From Kaistella chaponensis (GTDB lineage Bacteria > Bacteroidota > Bacteroidia > Flavobacteriales > Weeksellaceae): a DNA stretch of 64,000 nt. The notes beneath the pieces were generated by a model that saw only the letters and a list, made by a program, of their open reading frames with translations, had not been told where the DNA came from and searched no databases. This document shows positions 37,519-46,429 of this stretch, piece by piece. The number at the start of each line of letters is the position of its first letter. Positions within the stretch are counted from its first letter, which is position 1. The stretch is taken from NCBI RefSeq assembly GCF_900156725.1, contig NZ_FTOI01000001.1:186001-250000 (forward strand), written 5' to 3'. Made by a program: the position numbers and the translations under genes.

Positions 37519-39324
37519 ATGTGTGGGATTGCAGGCATTATTTTAAAAAATCAGACAGAAGTTCAGCTAGAATCTCTGAAAAAAATGACGGATAAAATAT
37601 CGCACAGAGGTCCAGATGCAGAAGGTTTTTTCATTAAAAACAATGTTGGTTTTGGCCATAGAAGATTATCCATTTTAGATGTAAGTGATGCTTCCAACCA
37701 GCCTTTTCATTATAAAACTAATGTACTTACTTTCAATGGCGCCATCTACAATTATTTAGAAATTAAAATTGAGTTAGAAACGGTTGGTTATCAATTCACC
37801 ACTACTTCAGATACCGAAGTTTTACTAGCCGCGTATCATTATTGGGGTCAAGATTGCGTCCAAAAATTCAATGGTATGTGGTCGTTTGCGATTTTTGATG
37901 AAGAAAAAAATATAATTTTTTGTTCCAAAGATCGCTTTGGAGTGAAGCCATTTTATTATTACGCAGATGAAGAAAAGTTTGTTTTTGCCTCAGAAATAAA
38001 AGCCGTTCTGGAAATAAAAAAAGTAACTACGGTAAATACCCAAATTATCCTTCAGTTTATTGAAACTAATTTTACGGAACACAATAACGAAACATTTTTC
38101 GAAGGAATTTTTAAACTTCCCGGCTCACATAGTTTAGTTTATGATTTAAAAACAAATGTATTTCAGATTTATAAATATTATGAATTAGAATTTAATGCAG
38201 AGGTTTCTAAACTGAATTTACAAGATTCCATTAACCTTTTTGAAGAAAAATTTCAAGAATCGATAAAACTGAGGTTACGATCCGATGTGAAAATTGGTTC
38301 TGCATTAAGCGGAGGATTAGACAGTTCTTATATCGTTGCCATTTCTGCAAAACAATTTAAGGTTAAAAAAGATTTTAATGCAGTAACCGTTGGTTCACTT
38401 CATAAAGAAGAAGATGAAGGTGATAGAGCAAGAATTATTTCAGATTGCTTAGGAATAGAAAATAGTATCATCTATCCTGATAAAAATGAGTTTGAAAAAT
38501 TAATACCACAGGTGATATACTCATTAGAAGAACCATTTGGAGGATTATCTGTTTATATGCAAACCTTTTTGATGAAACAGGCTCAAAAATTAGGAATAAA
38601 AGTTTTGTTAGATGGGCAAGGTGCCGATGAAGTCCTTTTAGGATACAGTAATTATACAGCTGCTTTCCTTAAAAACCATGGACTAAAAGATAATGTGAAA
38701 TTTTTGTTGAATCTTCGTAGTCATTACGACATTTCTATATTTAAAGGATTGCTAATCTATCTCTATTATTCCAATTTCAATGTAAGAAAAACGTATCTTA
38801 AACTTCGTGGATTAGGTCTAAAATCAAAATATAAAAAATTAATAGAGTATAACCATATCCGAACATTGAATAATTCTTATAAAAACATATTCGAACTTCA
38901 AAAAAATGAAATATTTTGGGCTCAAATTCCTCAATTATTAAGATGGGAAGATATGAATTCAATGGCTTATGGTATTGAAACACGTTTGCCTTATTTAGAT
39001 TATAAATTCGTAGAAACTTGCCTCTCTATCAATAATAATTTTAAGATTTTTACAGGCTGGTCCAAATATATTTTAAGAAAAAATCTGCAAAAACATATTC
39101 CTGATGAAATAGCTTGGAATAGAAAAAAAATTGGGTTTAATCCGCCTATAGAAGAATGGTGGCCTCGATCCGAAGAAATCACCAATACCATTAATAACTC
39201 TCAAATTATCAAAGAACTCTTTAAGGATAAATTTAATTATATTAATGACCGCGATTTTGAATGGAAATTATATAATATAGCCATTTGGGAAAAATTATAT
39301 GACATGAAGATCTCACCAGAATAA
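37519..39324 (+). CDS. asnB: Asparagine synthase-like glutamine amidotransferase
   Basis: The product has 601 residues. The N-terminal Ntn glutaminase has Cys2 in MCGIAGI and the RGPDAEGF and GHRRLSILD motifs. The C-terminal synthetase has the pyrophosphatase loop SALSGGLDSSYIVAIS (about 254-269), and LLDGQGADEVLLGY. Asparagine synthase family proteins in O-antigen loci often amidate a uronic acid carboxyl group, so sugar amidation is the likely role here. Free asparagine synthesis cannot be excluded. It is 4 nt after hisF and is the last gene of the tight run that starts at wbpE. Confidence 0.78.
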   Translation: MCGIAGIILKNQTEVQLESLKKMTDKISHRGPDAEGFFIKNNVGFGHRRLSILDVSDASNQPFHYKTNVLTFNGAIYNYLEIKIELETVGYQFTTTSDTEVLLAAYHYWGQDCVQKFNGMWSFAIFDEEKNIIFCSKDRFGVKPFYYYADEEKFVFASEIKAVLEIKKVTTVNTQIILQFIETNFTEHNNETFFEGIFKLPGSHSLVYDLKTNVFQIYKYYELEFNAEVSKLNLQDSINLFEEKFQESIKLRLRSDVKIGSALSGGLDSSYIVAISAKQFKVKKDFNAVTVGSLHKEEDEGDRARIISDCLGIENSIIYPDKNEFEKLIPQVIYSLEEPFGGLSVYMQTFLMKQAQKLGIKVLLDGQGADEVLLGYSNYTAAFLKNHGLKDNVKFLLNLRSHYDISIFKGLLIYLYYSNFNVRKTYLKLRGLGLKSKYKKLIEYNHIRTLNNSYKNIFELQKNEIFWAQIPQLLRWEDMNSMAYGIETRLPYLDYKFVETCLSINNNFKIFTGWSKYILRKNLQKHIPDEIAWNRKKIGFNPPIEEWWPRSEEITNTINNSQIIKELFKDKFNYINDRDFEWKLYNIAIWEKLYDMKISPE

Positions 39325-39352
39325 TATTTTAATCTCAATTTAATAAAAAGAT

Positions 39353-40387
39353 ATGCAAATAAATAACAAAATACTTCTAATCACTGGTGGAACCGGCTCT
39401 TTCGGAACTGCTGTTCTTAGAAAATTCATCCATACCGATCATTTCAAAGAAATCCGTATTTTTTCTCGCGATGAAAAAAAACAAGATGACATGCGAAACC
39501 AGTTTAAAAATGATAAACTGAAATTTTATATCGGTGATGTAAGAGATTTTAGCAGTGTTGATAAAGCGATGAAAGGTGTTGACTATGTTTTTCACGCAGC
39601 CGCTCTGAAACAAGTGCCATCTTGCGAATTTTTCCCGATGCAAGCTGTAAAAACCAATGTAGAAGGTACTCAGAATGTAATTGATGCCGCAGGAAAAAAC
39701 AACGTGAAAAAAGTAATTTGTTTAAGCACCGATAAAGCCGCTTATCCAATCAACGCCATGGGAATTTCCAAAGCAATGATGGAAAAAGTTGCCGTCGCTG
39801 CATCCAGAAACCTCGATGAAACCGTAGTTTGTCTCACCCGTTATGGAAATGTGATGGCTTCCAGGGGTTCTGTGATTCCATTATTTGTAAAGCAAATTAA
39901 AAATGGAGAACCCATTACCATCACAGATCCCAATATGACGAGGTTTTTAATGTCTTTGGAAGAAGCGGTAGATTTGGTGCTATTCGCTTTTGAACACGGG
40001 AATCCAGGGGATTTATTTGTGAATAAAGCACCTGCAGGAACTATTGGCGATTTGGCGCAAGCATTAAAAGAAATGTTTAAAACCGATACAGAAATTAAAA
40101 TTATAGGCACTCGACACGGCGAGAAATTGTATGAAACGCTCTGTACCAGAGAAGAAATGCAAAAAGCCGAAGATATGGGAGATTTTTACAGAATTCCTGC
40201 CGATAATAGAGATTTGAATTATGCTCAATATTTTTCAGAAGGAGCAGAAGATATTTCTAAAATTGAAGATTATCATTCCCACAATACCCAACAGCAAGGG
40301 GTGGAAGGGATGAAAGAACTTTTGCTGAAATTGCCTTTAATTAGAAAAGAAGTTTTAGGCGAAGATATTACTCAATATCCAGATTAA
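39353..40387 (+). CDS. fnlA: UDP-GlcNAc 4,6-dehydratase/5-epimerase, FnlA/CapE type
   Basis: The product is 344 residues and soluble, unlike the membrane PglF. ILLITGGTGSFGTAVL (5-20) binds NAD. HAAALKQVPSCEF and LSTDKAAYPINAMGISKAMM are typical of the FnlA/CapE/WbjB group, again with Met in place of the YxxxK Tyr. Followed by the cupin, fnlB and fnlC genes, it should begin UDP-L-FucNAc (2-acetamido-2,6-dideoxy-L-galactose) synthesis by making the 4-keto L-arabino sugar. DNA here is visibly less AT-rich than at 30-37 kb, which suggests a module boundary near 39.3 kb. Confidence 0.86.
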   Translation: MQINNKILLITGGTGSFGTAVLRKFIHTDHFKEIRIFSRDEKKQDDMRNQFKNDKLKFYIGDVRDFSSVDKAMKGVDYVFHAAALKQVPSCEFFPMQAVKTNVEGTQNVIDAAGKNNVKKVICLSTDKAAYPINAMGISKAMMEKVAVAASRNLDETVVCLTRYGNVMASRGSVIPLFVKQIKNGEPITITDPNMTRFLMSLEEAVDLVLFAFEHGNPGDLFVNKAPAGTIGDLAQALKEMFKTDTEIKIIGTRHGEKLYETLCTREEMQKAEDMGDFYRIPADNRDLNYAQYFSEGAEDISKIEDYHSHNTQQQGVEGMKELLLKLPLIRKEVLGEDITQYPD

Positions 40388-40389
40388 TT

Positions 40390-40809
40390 TTGAAAAAACC
40401 AACGATTTTTACGGGCAAAACTCATCAGGACGAAAGAGGTAAACTTACGTTCAATAATGATTTTGATACCACAGAAATCAAAAGAATATATTTTATAGAA
40501 AATATTGATAATCAGTATATTAGAGCGTGGCAAGGTCATAAAGTTGAAGAACGTTGGTTTTCAGTTGTGAAAGGATCTTTTGAAATAAAATTAATAGAAA
40601 TTAATGATTGGAATTCTCCGGATAAAGATTCAGAAGTTATTACTTATGACTTAAATGATGAAAATTTTAAGATTTTACACATTCCGGCAGGTTATATTTC
40701 TTCCATTCAAAGCAAAGAAGAAGTTTCAAAATTGATGGTGATGGCCAATTATGCTTTAGGAGAAATTGATGATGAATATCGTTTCCCATATAATTTTTTT
40801 ACGAATTAA
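40390..40809 (+). CDS. WxcM/FdtA-like cupin, possible sugar epimerase or isomerase
   Basis: This 139-residue single cupin domain contains DERGKLTFNNDFD, IRAWQGHKVEERWFSVVKG and HIPAGYISSIQS. This is the pattern of FdtA-like keto-sugar isomerases and dTDP-sugar epimerases. It lies between fnlA and fnlB. A 3- or 5-epimerisation of a UDP-4-keto sugar is a guess. The start is a TTG two bases after the fnlA stop; no upstream ATG fits. Confidence 0.7.
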   Translation: MKKPTIFTGKTHQDERGKLTFNNDFDTTEIKRIYFIENIDNQYIRAWQGHKVEERWFSVVKGSFEIKLIEINDWNSPDKDSEVITYDLNDENFKILHIPAGYISSIQSKEEVSKLMVMANYALGEIDDEYRFPYNFFTN

Positions 40810-40812
40810 AAC

Positions 40813-41931
40813 ATGAAAAAAATAGGAATTACTGGCCAGGAAGGGTTTGTAGGAAAACATTTATATAATACTTTGAAACTCACGCCGGAAGCTTTTGAAT
40901 TGGTTCCGTATGATATTTCTTTTTTCAGCGATGATGAAAAAATGAAAAATTTTGTTCAAAATTGCGATGTCATTGTTCATCTCGCTGCGATGAACCGTCA
41001 TGACGATCCGCAAGTAATTTATGATACCAATATTGCTTTGGTGGATAAAATTATTTCCGCTTTGGAGGAAACGGGTTCTAAAGCGCACGTTTTATTTTCG
41101 TCCTCTTCTCAGGAAGAAAGAGATAATCTTTATGGAAAATCGAAGAAAGAAGGACGGGAAATGTTCATCAAATGGGCAGAAAAATCGGGTGGTAATTTTA
41201 CGGGACTAATTATTCCCAACGTTTTCGGACCGTTTGGAAAACCTAATTACAACTCATTTATCGCTACTTTTTGTCATCAATTAACCCATGGCGAAACCCC
41301 AAAAATCGATAACGACGGCGTAGTTCATTTAATTTATGTAGGAGAACTGGTTCAGGAAATTATTGGGCAAATTAATCTTGGTGAAAGCAAAGCAGTTTAT
41401 GAAGTTCCTTACACTTCAACCAATAAAGTTTCGGAAGTTTTAGCAAAACTCGAAAATTATAAAAATTTGTATTTTCATGGCAACGAAATCCCGGAATTGA
41501 AAACCGATTTCGATTATCATTTGTTCAATACATTCCGATGCTATTTTGACATACAAAATCATTATCCTATAAAATTCACGAAAAATACTGATCCTCGTGG
41601 CGCTTTTGTAGAAATTATTCGTTTAGGAATCGGCGGACAATGTTCTTTTTCGACCACTGTTCCTGGGATTACGAGAGGAAATCATTACCATACGCGAAAA
41701 ATCGAAAGATTTGCGGTCATTAAAGGAAAAGCCTTAATTCAACTAAGAAAGATTGATACCGATGAAGTATTAGATTTTTATTTGGATGGCGAAGAACCCG
41801 CTTTTGTAGATATGCCAATTTGGTATACGCATAACATCAAAAATATAGGTGAAGAGGAGCTTTATACGATTTTTTGGATCAATGAACCTTATGATCCCGA
41901 AGATGCGGATACTTATTTTGAAGAAGTTTAA
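40813..41931 (+). CDS. fnlB: UDP-sugar epimerase/reductase with C-terminal cupin, FnlB/CapF
   Basis: The product has 372 residues in two domains. A short-chain dehydrogenase (KIGITGQEGFVGKHL at 3-17, LYGKSKKEG as YxxxK near 108) is joined to a C-terminal cupin with PGITRGNHYHTRKIERF (about 276-292). This fusion is the hallmark of CapF/FnlB/WbjC, which epimerises C3 and reduces C4 in UDP-L-FucNAc synthesis. Genes on both sides belong to the same pathway. Its stop shares a base with the next ATG. Confidence 0.87.
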   Translation: MKKIGITGQEGFVGKHLYNTLKLTPEAFELVPYDISFFSDDEKMKNFVQNCDVIVHLAAMNRHDDPQVIYDTNIALVDKIISALEETGSKAHVLFSSSSQEERDNLYGKSKKEGREMFIKWAEKSGGNFTGLIIPNVFGPFGKPNYNSFIATFCHQLTHGETPKIDNDGVVHLIYVGELVQEIIGQINLGESKAVYEVPYTSTNKVSEVLAKLENYKNLYFHGNEIPELKTDFDYHLFNTFRCYFDIQNHYPIKFTKNTDPRGAFVEIIRLGIGGQCSFSTTVPGITRGNHYHTRKIERFAVIKGKALIQLRKIDTDEVLDFYLDGEEPAFVDMPIWYTHNIKNIGEEELYTIFWINEPYDPEDADTYFEEV

Positions 41932-43163
41932 TGATGGAAATATTGAAAAAATTGAATATTGAAGAATGGTTCATCCTATTAATTGTTGTAGGCTATACCG
42001 TTTTCAGTGCTTTTGCAATTCCTTTTCAAATAGAAAACAGCAGAATTTTTTCTGTTCCATTTAGAATTTTAATTTTTGGATTATCTGTTTTTATTATTTA
42101 TAAAAATTTTTCTTCTGCAAAATTTAAAAATATTGCTGTTTTATCTCTTATCACTTTTTGGCTATTTTATTTTTTCAAAAGCTACCTCAGTTTTACAAAT
42201 GATGTTTATAGTGAAATTTTTAAGCTTCAATTTTCAGAAATTTATAGCAGAATCATAATAATTGCAATGGTTCCTTCCCTTGCTTTACTATTCATTAATT
42301 ATAAAAAAATAAATTTTGCTTTGGTTGCAAAAGCTTTTTTCTATGTGTTAATGGTGATGCTCATATTCAATCTAATCTATGCCGCTGTGATGCCTTATGG
42401 AATACAGATAAGGTATATATTTAGCATGTATTATATTTCTTATGGACATTTAGGAACTACTTTGGCTTTACTTTCAATATTTTTCCTGCTTTTCAAGCCC
42501 AAGGAAATTTCATCTTACTTCTTGTATTTTGGGCTTATTTTAGGCATCGTTACCATTTTGATTGGTGGCGCTAGAAGTCCTTTTCTAGCCATAATGGTAG
42601 TCATTCCATATTTATTAATTCTTAAAAAAAATTACAAACTGATCGCTTTGTTTTTAGTGCTTTTGCTGCTTTCTGTTGTTGTGATTTATATATTTGGTAA
42701 GAGTGATGATTATCATTTGATGTTTATTGATAGAACATATCTTTGGCTTTTTGAAGGTGATAATAGTTTAAGAACACCGCTTTTTAATAAAGGGATAGAA
42801 ATTTTTAAAGCAAACCCTATTATTGGTGGTAGAACTCATTTCGAAGATGGAATGTACCCTCACAATATATTTTTAGAACTTTTGATGGCTACAGGTATTT
42901 TAGGATTAATTTTATACTTTCTAAAATTTATACCTGTTTTCAAAAACTTTAGATATTTTTTGTTTAAAAATAAAAATGCTTACCATATTTTATTTTTTAC
43001 ACTTTTTTTGCAATATTTTGTTTTAGTAATCACATCATTTACGCTTTATTCCGTGCCAGAATTTTTGTACTTTAGCAACATCATAATAGGTATTAGTATA
43101 AGCAACTCAAATGAAGAAAATGAAAGTAATGACGGTAGTAGGAACCCGTCCAGAAATTATTAG
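41931..43163 (+). CDS. O-antigen polymerase/ligase-like membrane protein, second of two
   Basis: The product has 410 residues and about 11 hydrophobic helices. A central segment GGARSPFLAIMVVIPY and a periplasmic loop ending YPHNIFLELLMATGILGL give the Wzy_C / O-antigen ligase signature. It may polymerise the FucNAc-containing repeat, or be a ligase. Its 3' end overlaps the next gene by 53 nt in another frame, a larger overlap than elsewhere in the locus. Confidence 0.72.
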   Translation: MMEILKKLNIEEWFILLIVVGYTVFSAFAIPFQIENSRIFSVPFRILIFGLSVFIIYKNFSSAKFKNIAVLSLITFWLFYFFKSYLSFTNDVYSEIFKLQFSEIYSRIIIIAMVPSLALLFINYKKINFALVAKAFFYVLMVMLIFNLIYAAVMPYGIQIRYIFSMYYISYGHLGTTLALLSIFFLLFKPKEISSYFLYFGLILGIVTILIGGARSPFLAIMVVIPYLLILKKNYKLIALFLVLLLLSVVVIYIFGKSDDYHLMFIDRTYLWLFEGDNSLRTPLFNKGIEIFKANPIIGGRTHFEDGMYPHNIFLELLMATGILGLILYFLKFIPVFKNFRYFLFKNKNAYHILFFTLFLQYFVLVITSFTLYSVPEFLYFSNIIIGISISNSNEENESNDGSRNPSRNY

Positions 43164-44244
43164 ATTATCCCGTGTTTTAAATGCATTAGATCAATCTGAA
43201 GCCATTGAACATATCATCGTTCATACCGGGCAAAATTACGATTACGAACTCAATCAAATATTTTTCGAGGATCTCGGATTAAGAAAACCCGACTATTTTT
43301 TAGAAGCAGCCGGAAAAACTGCAACAGAAACTGTTGGCAATATTTTAATAAAGATCGATCCACTTTTAGAAGAATTGCAACCCGAAGCATTTTTGGTTTT
43401 AGGAGATACCAATTCTTGTCTTTGCGCCATTCCTGCGAAAAAAAGACAAATCCCGATTTTCCACATGGAAGCCGGAAACCGTTGTTTCGACCAAAGAGTT
43501 CCCGAAGAAACCAACCGAAAAATTGTAGATCATACTTCCGATGTCAATTTAACTTATAGCGATATTGCAAGAGAATATCTTTTGAGAGAAGGACTTCCTG
43601 CGGACAGAATCATTAAAACAGGTTCTCCCATGTTCGAAGTTTTAACTCATTATCTTCCAGAAATCGAAAAATCCGATGTTTTATCGAGACTTAATTTAGA
43701 AGAAGGGAAATATTTCGTGGTAAGTTCACACCGCGAAGAAAACATTAATTCTGAGAGAAATTTCAAAGGTTTAATCGAAAGTTTAAATCTAATCGCAGAA
43801 AAATTTGGTTATCCAATAATCGTTTCTACGCATCCGCGAACTCGAAATATGATCGATAAAATGAAAGTGGTGGTTCGCCCCGAAGTTCAGTTTTTGAAAC
43901 CTCTAGGATTTCATGATTACAATGCGCTTCAAATGAGAAGTTATGCGGTTTTATCCGATTCAGGTACAATTTCTGAAGAATCATCAATCTTAAATTTCCG
44001 TGCTTTAAATATTAGAGATGCCCACGAAAGACCTGAAGCAATGGAAGAAGCAAGTGTAATGATGGTGGGAATGAACCCCGAAAGAATTATGCAAGGTTTA
44101 GTGCAATTGCAACAACAGGAAATAAGCACCGAGAGAAATTTTCGGCGCGTTGCAGATTATTCCATGCCGAATGTTTCCCAAAAAGTAGTGAGAATTATTT
44201 TGAGCTACACCGATTACGTAAACAGAGTAGTTTGGAGTAAATAA
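43111..44244 (+). CDS. fnlC: UDP-N-acetyl sugar 2-epimerase, FnlC/WbjD/CapG type
   Basis: The product has 377 residues of the WecB-like epimerase family. KVMTVVGTRPEIIRLSRVL begins the fold. Also present are VHTGQNYDYELNQIFFEDLG, LGDTNSCLC, HMEAGNRCFDQRVPEETNR and SDSGTISEES. The FDQRVPEE form is seen in FnlC/WbjD and WbpI rather than in WecB. It should invert C2 in the last step to UDP-L-FucNAc. It is the only 2-epimerase in the window. It starts inside the upstream membrane-protein gene; a start three codons later (43120) is also possible. Confidence 0.85.
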   Translation: MKKMKVMTVVGTRPEIIRLSRVLNALDQSEAIEHIIVHTGQNYDYELNQIFFEDLGLRKPDYFLEAAGKTATETVGNILIKIDPLLEELQPEAFLVLGDTNSCLCAIPAKKRQIPIFHMEAGNRCFDQRVPEETNRKIVDHTSDVNLTYSDIAREYLLREGLPADRIIKTGSPMFEVLTHYLPEIEKSDVLSRLNLEEGKYFVVSSHREENINSERNFKGLIESLNLIAEKFGYPIIVSTHPRTRNMIDKMKVVVRPEVQFLKPLGFHDYNALQMRSYAVLSDSGTISEESSILNFRALNIRDAHERPEAMEEASVMMVGMNPERIMQGLVQLQQQEISTERNFRRVADYSMPNVSQKVVRIILSYTDYVNRVVWSK

Positions 44245-45461
44245 TGAAAATTTTAATTGTCACTCAATATTATTTTCCCGAAAGTTTTAAGAGTAATGAT
44301 CTCTCTTTTGAATTACAAAAGAGAGGTCATGAGGTAACTGTTCTTACCGGTCTGCCTAATTACCCGGAAGGGAAAATGTATGATGGTTACGGAGTTTTCA
44401 AAAATAGAAAGCAAGAAATTAATGGGGTTAAAGTAATTCGCTCACTCCTTCTTTTACGTGGAAAAGGCGGCGGAATTCGGTTGTTTCTCAATTATTTCAG
44501 TTTCGCTTTTTTTGCATCTATCAAAGCTTTTTTCTTGAATTTTGGCAATAAATATGATGCAGTAATTGTTCACGAACCTTCGCCAATCACGCAGTTTTAT
44601 CCCGCACTTCTCCTGAAAAAATTGCAAAATGCTCCCGTATATTTTTGGGTGATGGATCTGTGGCCTGAAAGTTTAGAAATTGCGGGTGGCGTTAAAAATA
44701 AATTTATTTTGAATTTCTTTAAGAAAATGGTCATCACTTTCTATAAAAATTCAGAAAAAATCTTGATCACGTCCAAAGGATTTAAAAATTCAATTGTAGA
44801 AAAAGGTGATTTCGAAAATAAATTGGAATATTTTCCAAATTGGGCAGAAGATTCAATTTCAGAAGGTGATCAAAATTTCCCCGTACCAGATTTACCAGTA
44901 GGTTTCAAAGTAATGTTTGCCGGAAATGTAGGTAAAGCCCAAGATATGGAATCCATTATGAATTCGGCTTTAGCGCTAAAAGATCATTCAGAAATTAAAT
45001 TCATTATTGTGGGTGATGGTCGCAAAATGCCTTTCGTTCAGGATTTTATTGAGAAAAATAATTTGCAAAAAACAGTCTTTACCGTTGGGCGATTTCCGGT
45101 AGAAGCAATGGCAAGTTTTTTTGCAAAAGCCGATGTCATGTTGGTGAGTTTAAAAGATGATAAAATTTTTAATTTGACGGTTCCTGCCAAAGTTCAGGCA
45201 TATATGAGTGCTTCGAAACCCATCGTTGCAATGCTTAATGGGGAAGGTGCAGAAATTATAGAAGAAGCTAAATGTGGACTTGCCGCTCCTGCTGGAGATT
45301 CAAATAAATTAGCAGAAACAATTCTGAAAATGGCAAGCCTACCAAAAGAAGAATTGTTGCAAATGGGCGAAAATAGTAGAAATTTCTTTCAGGCCAATTA
45401 TCAACTTTCTACCTGCATTGATAATCTGGAAAGAATTTTAAATCTAAAATCGCATAAGTAA
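44244..45461 (+). CDS. wbuB: Glycosyltransferase WbuB (L-FucNAc transferase-like)
   Basis: The product is a 405-residue GT4 enzyme. The start KILIVTQYYFPESFKSNDLS and then VTVLTGLPNYPEGKMYDGYG are the WbuB pattern. WVMDLWPESLEIAGGVKN and the C-terminal sugar-nucleotide region KADVMLVSLKDDKIFNLTVP...KVQAYMSASKPIV follow. In E. coli and other FucNAc-containing glycans WbuB follows fnlA-fnlB-fnlC and adds L-FucNAc, as here. The start shares a base with the fnlC stop. Confidence 0.85.
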   Translation: MKILIVTQYYFPESFKSNDLSFELQKRGHEVTVLTGLPNYPEGKMYDGYGVFKNRKQEINGVKVIRSLLLLRGKGGGIRLFLNYFSFAFFASIKAFFLNFGNKYDAVIVHEPSPITQFYPALLLKKLQNAPVYFWVMDLWPESLEIAGGVKNKFILNFFKKMVITFYKNSEKILITSKGFKNSIVEKGDFENKLEYFPNWAEDSISEGDQNFPVPDLPVGFKVMFAGNVGKAQDMESIMNSALALKDHSEIKFIIVGDGRKMPFVQDFIEKNNLQKTVFTVGRFPVEAMASFFAKADVMLVSLKDDKIFNLTVPAKVQAYMSASKPIVAMLNGEGAEIIEEAKCGLAAPAGDSNKLAETILKMASLPKEELLQMGENSRNFFQANYQLSTCIDNLERILNLKSHK

Positions 45462-45491
45462 AATTTAGAAAATTTTTTTTAAAAAAAATAT

Positions 45492-45518
45492 ATCGTTTTG
45501 ATTTCATTTAAAAACGAT
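45492..45518. other. Hairpin between wbuB and the reductase gene
   Basis: ATCGTTTT (45492-45499) and AAAACGAT (45511-45518) form an 8-bp inverted repeat with an 11-nt loop in the 71-nt gap. A and T runs lie to its left. It may be a weak terminator read on the minus strand or a processing site. Confidence 0.4.
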
Positions 45519-45532
45519 TAAACCAAACACAT

Positions 45533-46429
45533 ATGATAATCACCATCACAGGAATTTCGGGTTTCGTAGGTCAAAATCTTTCAAAATATTTGAGGGATCA
45601 AGGTCATTTTCTGAATGGTTTATCGCTTCGAAATGAAAATTGGAGTTTAGATAAAAGTTCAGAAGCGATCATTCATTTAGCAGGAAAAGCTCATGATACC
45701 AGTAATACTTCGGATTCAGAATCTTATTTTAAGGTAAATAGAGATTTGACGATCAGTCTTTTTGATCAGTTTCTGAACTCAGATATCAAAGATTTTTTCT
45801 ATTTCAGTTCAGTAAAAGCTGTTGCAGATACGATCGATGGAATCTTAGAGGAGAATTTTGCGGGAAATCCTCAAACTCCTTATGGTCAATCAAAATTTGA
45901 AGCAGAAAATTATTTGTTCCAACAAAATTTACCGGCTGGAAAAAGACTTTTTATAATCCGACCTTGCATGATTCACGGTCCAGGAAATAAAGGAAATCTC
46001 AATTTATTATACAAAGTTGTTGAGAAAGGAATTCCGTGGCCATTAGCTTCTTTTCAAAATCATCGTTCTTTTCTAAGTATTGATAATTTGAATTTTTTAA
46101 TTTTAAAAATGCTTTTGAATAAAGAAATAGCGACCGGAGTTTATAATTTTGCAGATGACCAAGCGCTGTCAACCAATGAATTGGTTAGGATTATTGCAAA
46201 TGTATCGGGTAAAAAAGAAAAATTGTGGAAATTGAACGCTCAATTAATTTCTGGTATTGCAAAAATTGGTGATTTTACAAAATTGCCACTCAATTCCGAA
46301 AGATTAAAGAAATTGACGGAAAGTTACGTAGTATCAAACACAAAAGTAAAAAACGCATTAAAGATTTCTTCGCTTCCTGTTTCTGCGGAAGAAGGTCTGA
46401 AAAAAACCATCAAAAGCTTTCAAAAATAA
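45533..46429 (+). CDS. NAD-dependent 4-keto-sugar reductase or epimerase, WbpV/WbpK-like
   Basis: The product is a 298-residue extended short-chain dehydrogenase. It has ITGISGFVGQNLSKYL (4-19), IIHLAGKAHDT, a Ser in FFYFSSVKAV, and the catalytic YGQSK at about 123-127. Genes of this type next to a WecA-like transferase usually reduce UDP-4-keto-6-deoxy-GlcNAc to UDP-QuiNAc or UDP-D-FucNAc, which the transferase then loads onto undecaprenyl phosphate. PglF upstream could supply that keto sugar. The stop shares a base with the next start. A 4-epimerase role is the alternative. Confidence 0.75.
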   Translation: MIITITGISGFVGQNLSKYLRDQGHFLNGLSLRNENWSLDKSSEAIIHLAGKAHDTSNTSDSESYFKVNRDLTISLFDQFLNSDIKDFFYFSSVKAVADTIDGILEENFAGNPQTPYGQSKFEAENYLFQQNLPAGKRLFIIRPCMIHGPGNKGNLNLLYKVVEKGIPWPLASFQNHRSFLSIDNLNFLILKMLLNKEIATGVYNFADDQALSTNELVRIIANVSGKKEKLWKLNAQLISGIAKIGDFTKLPLNSERLKKLTESYVVSNTKVKNALKISSLPVSAEEGLKKTIKSFQK

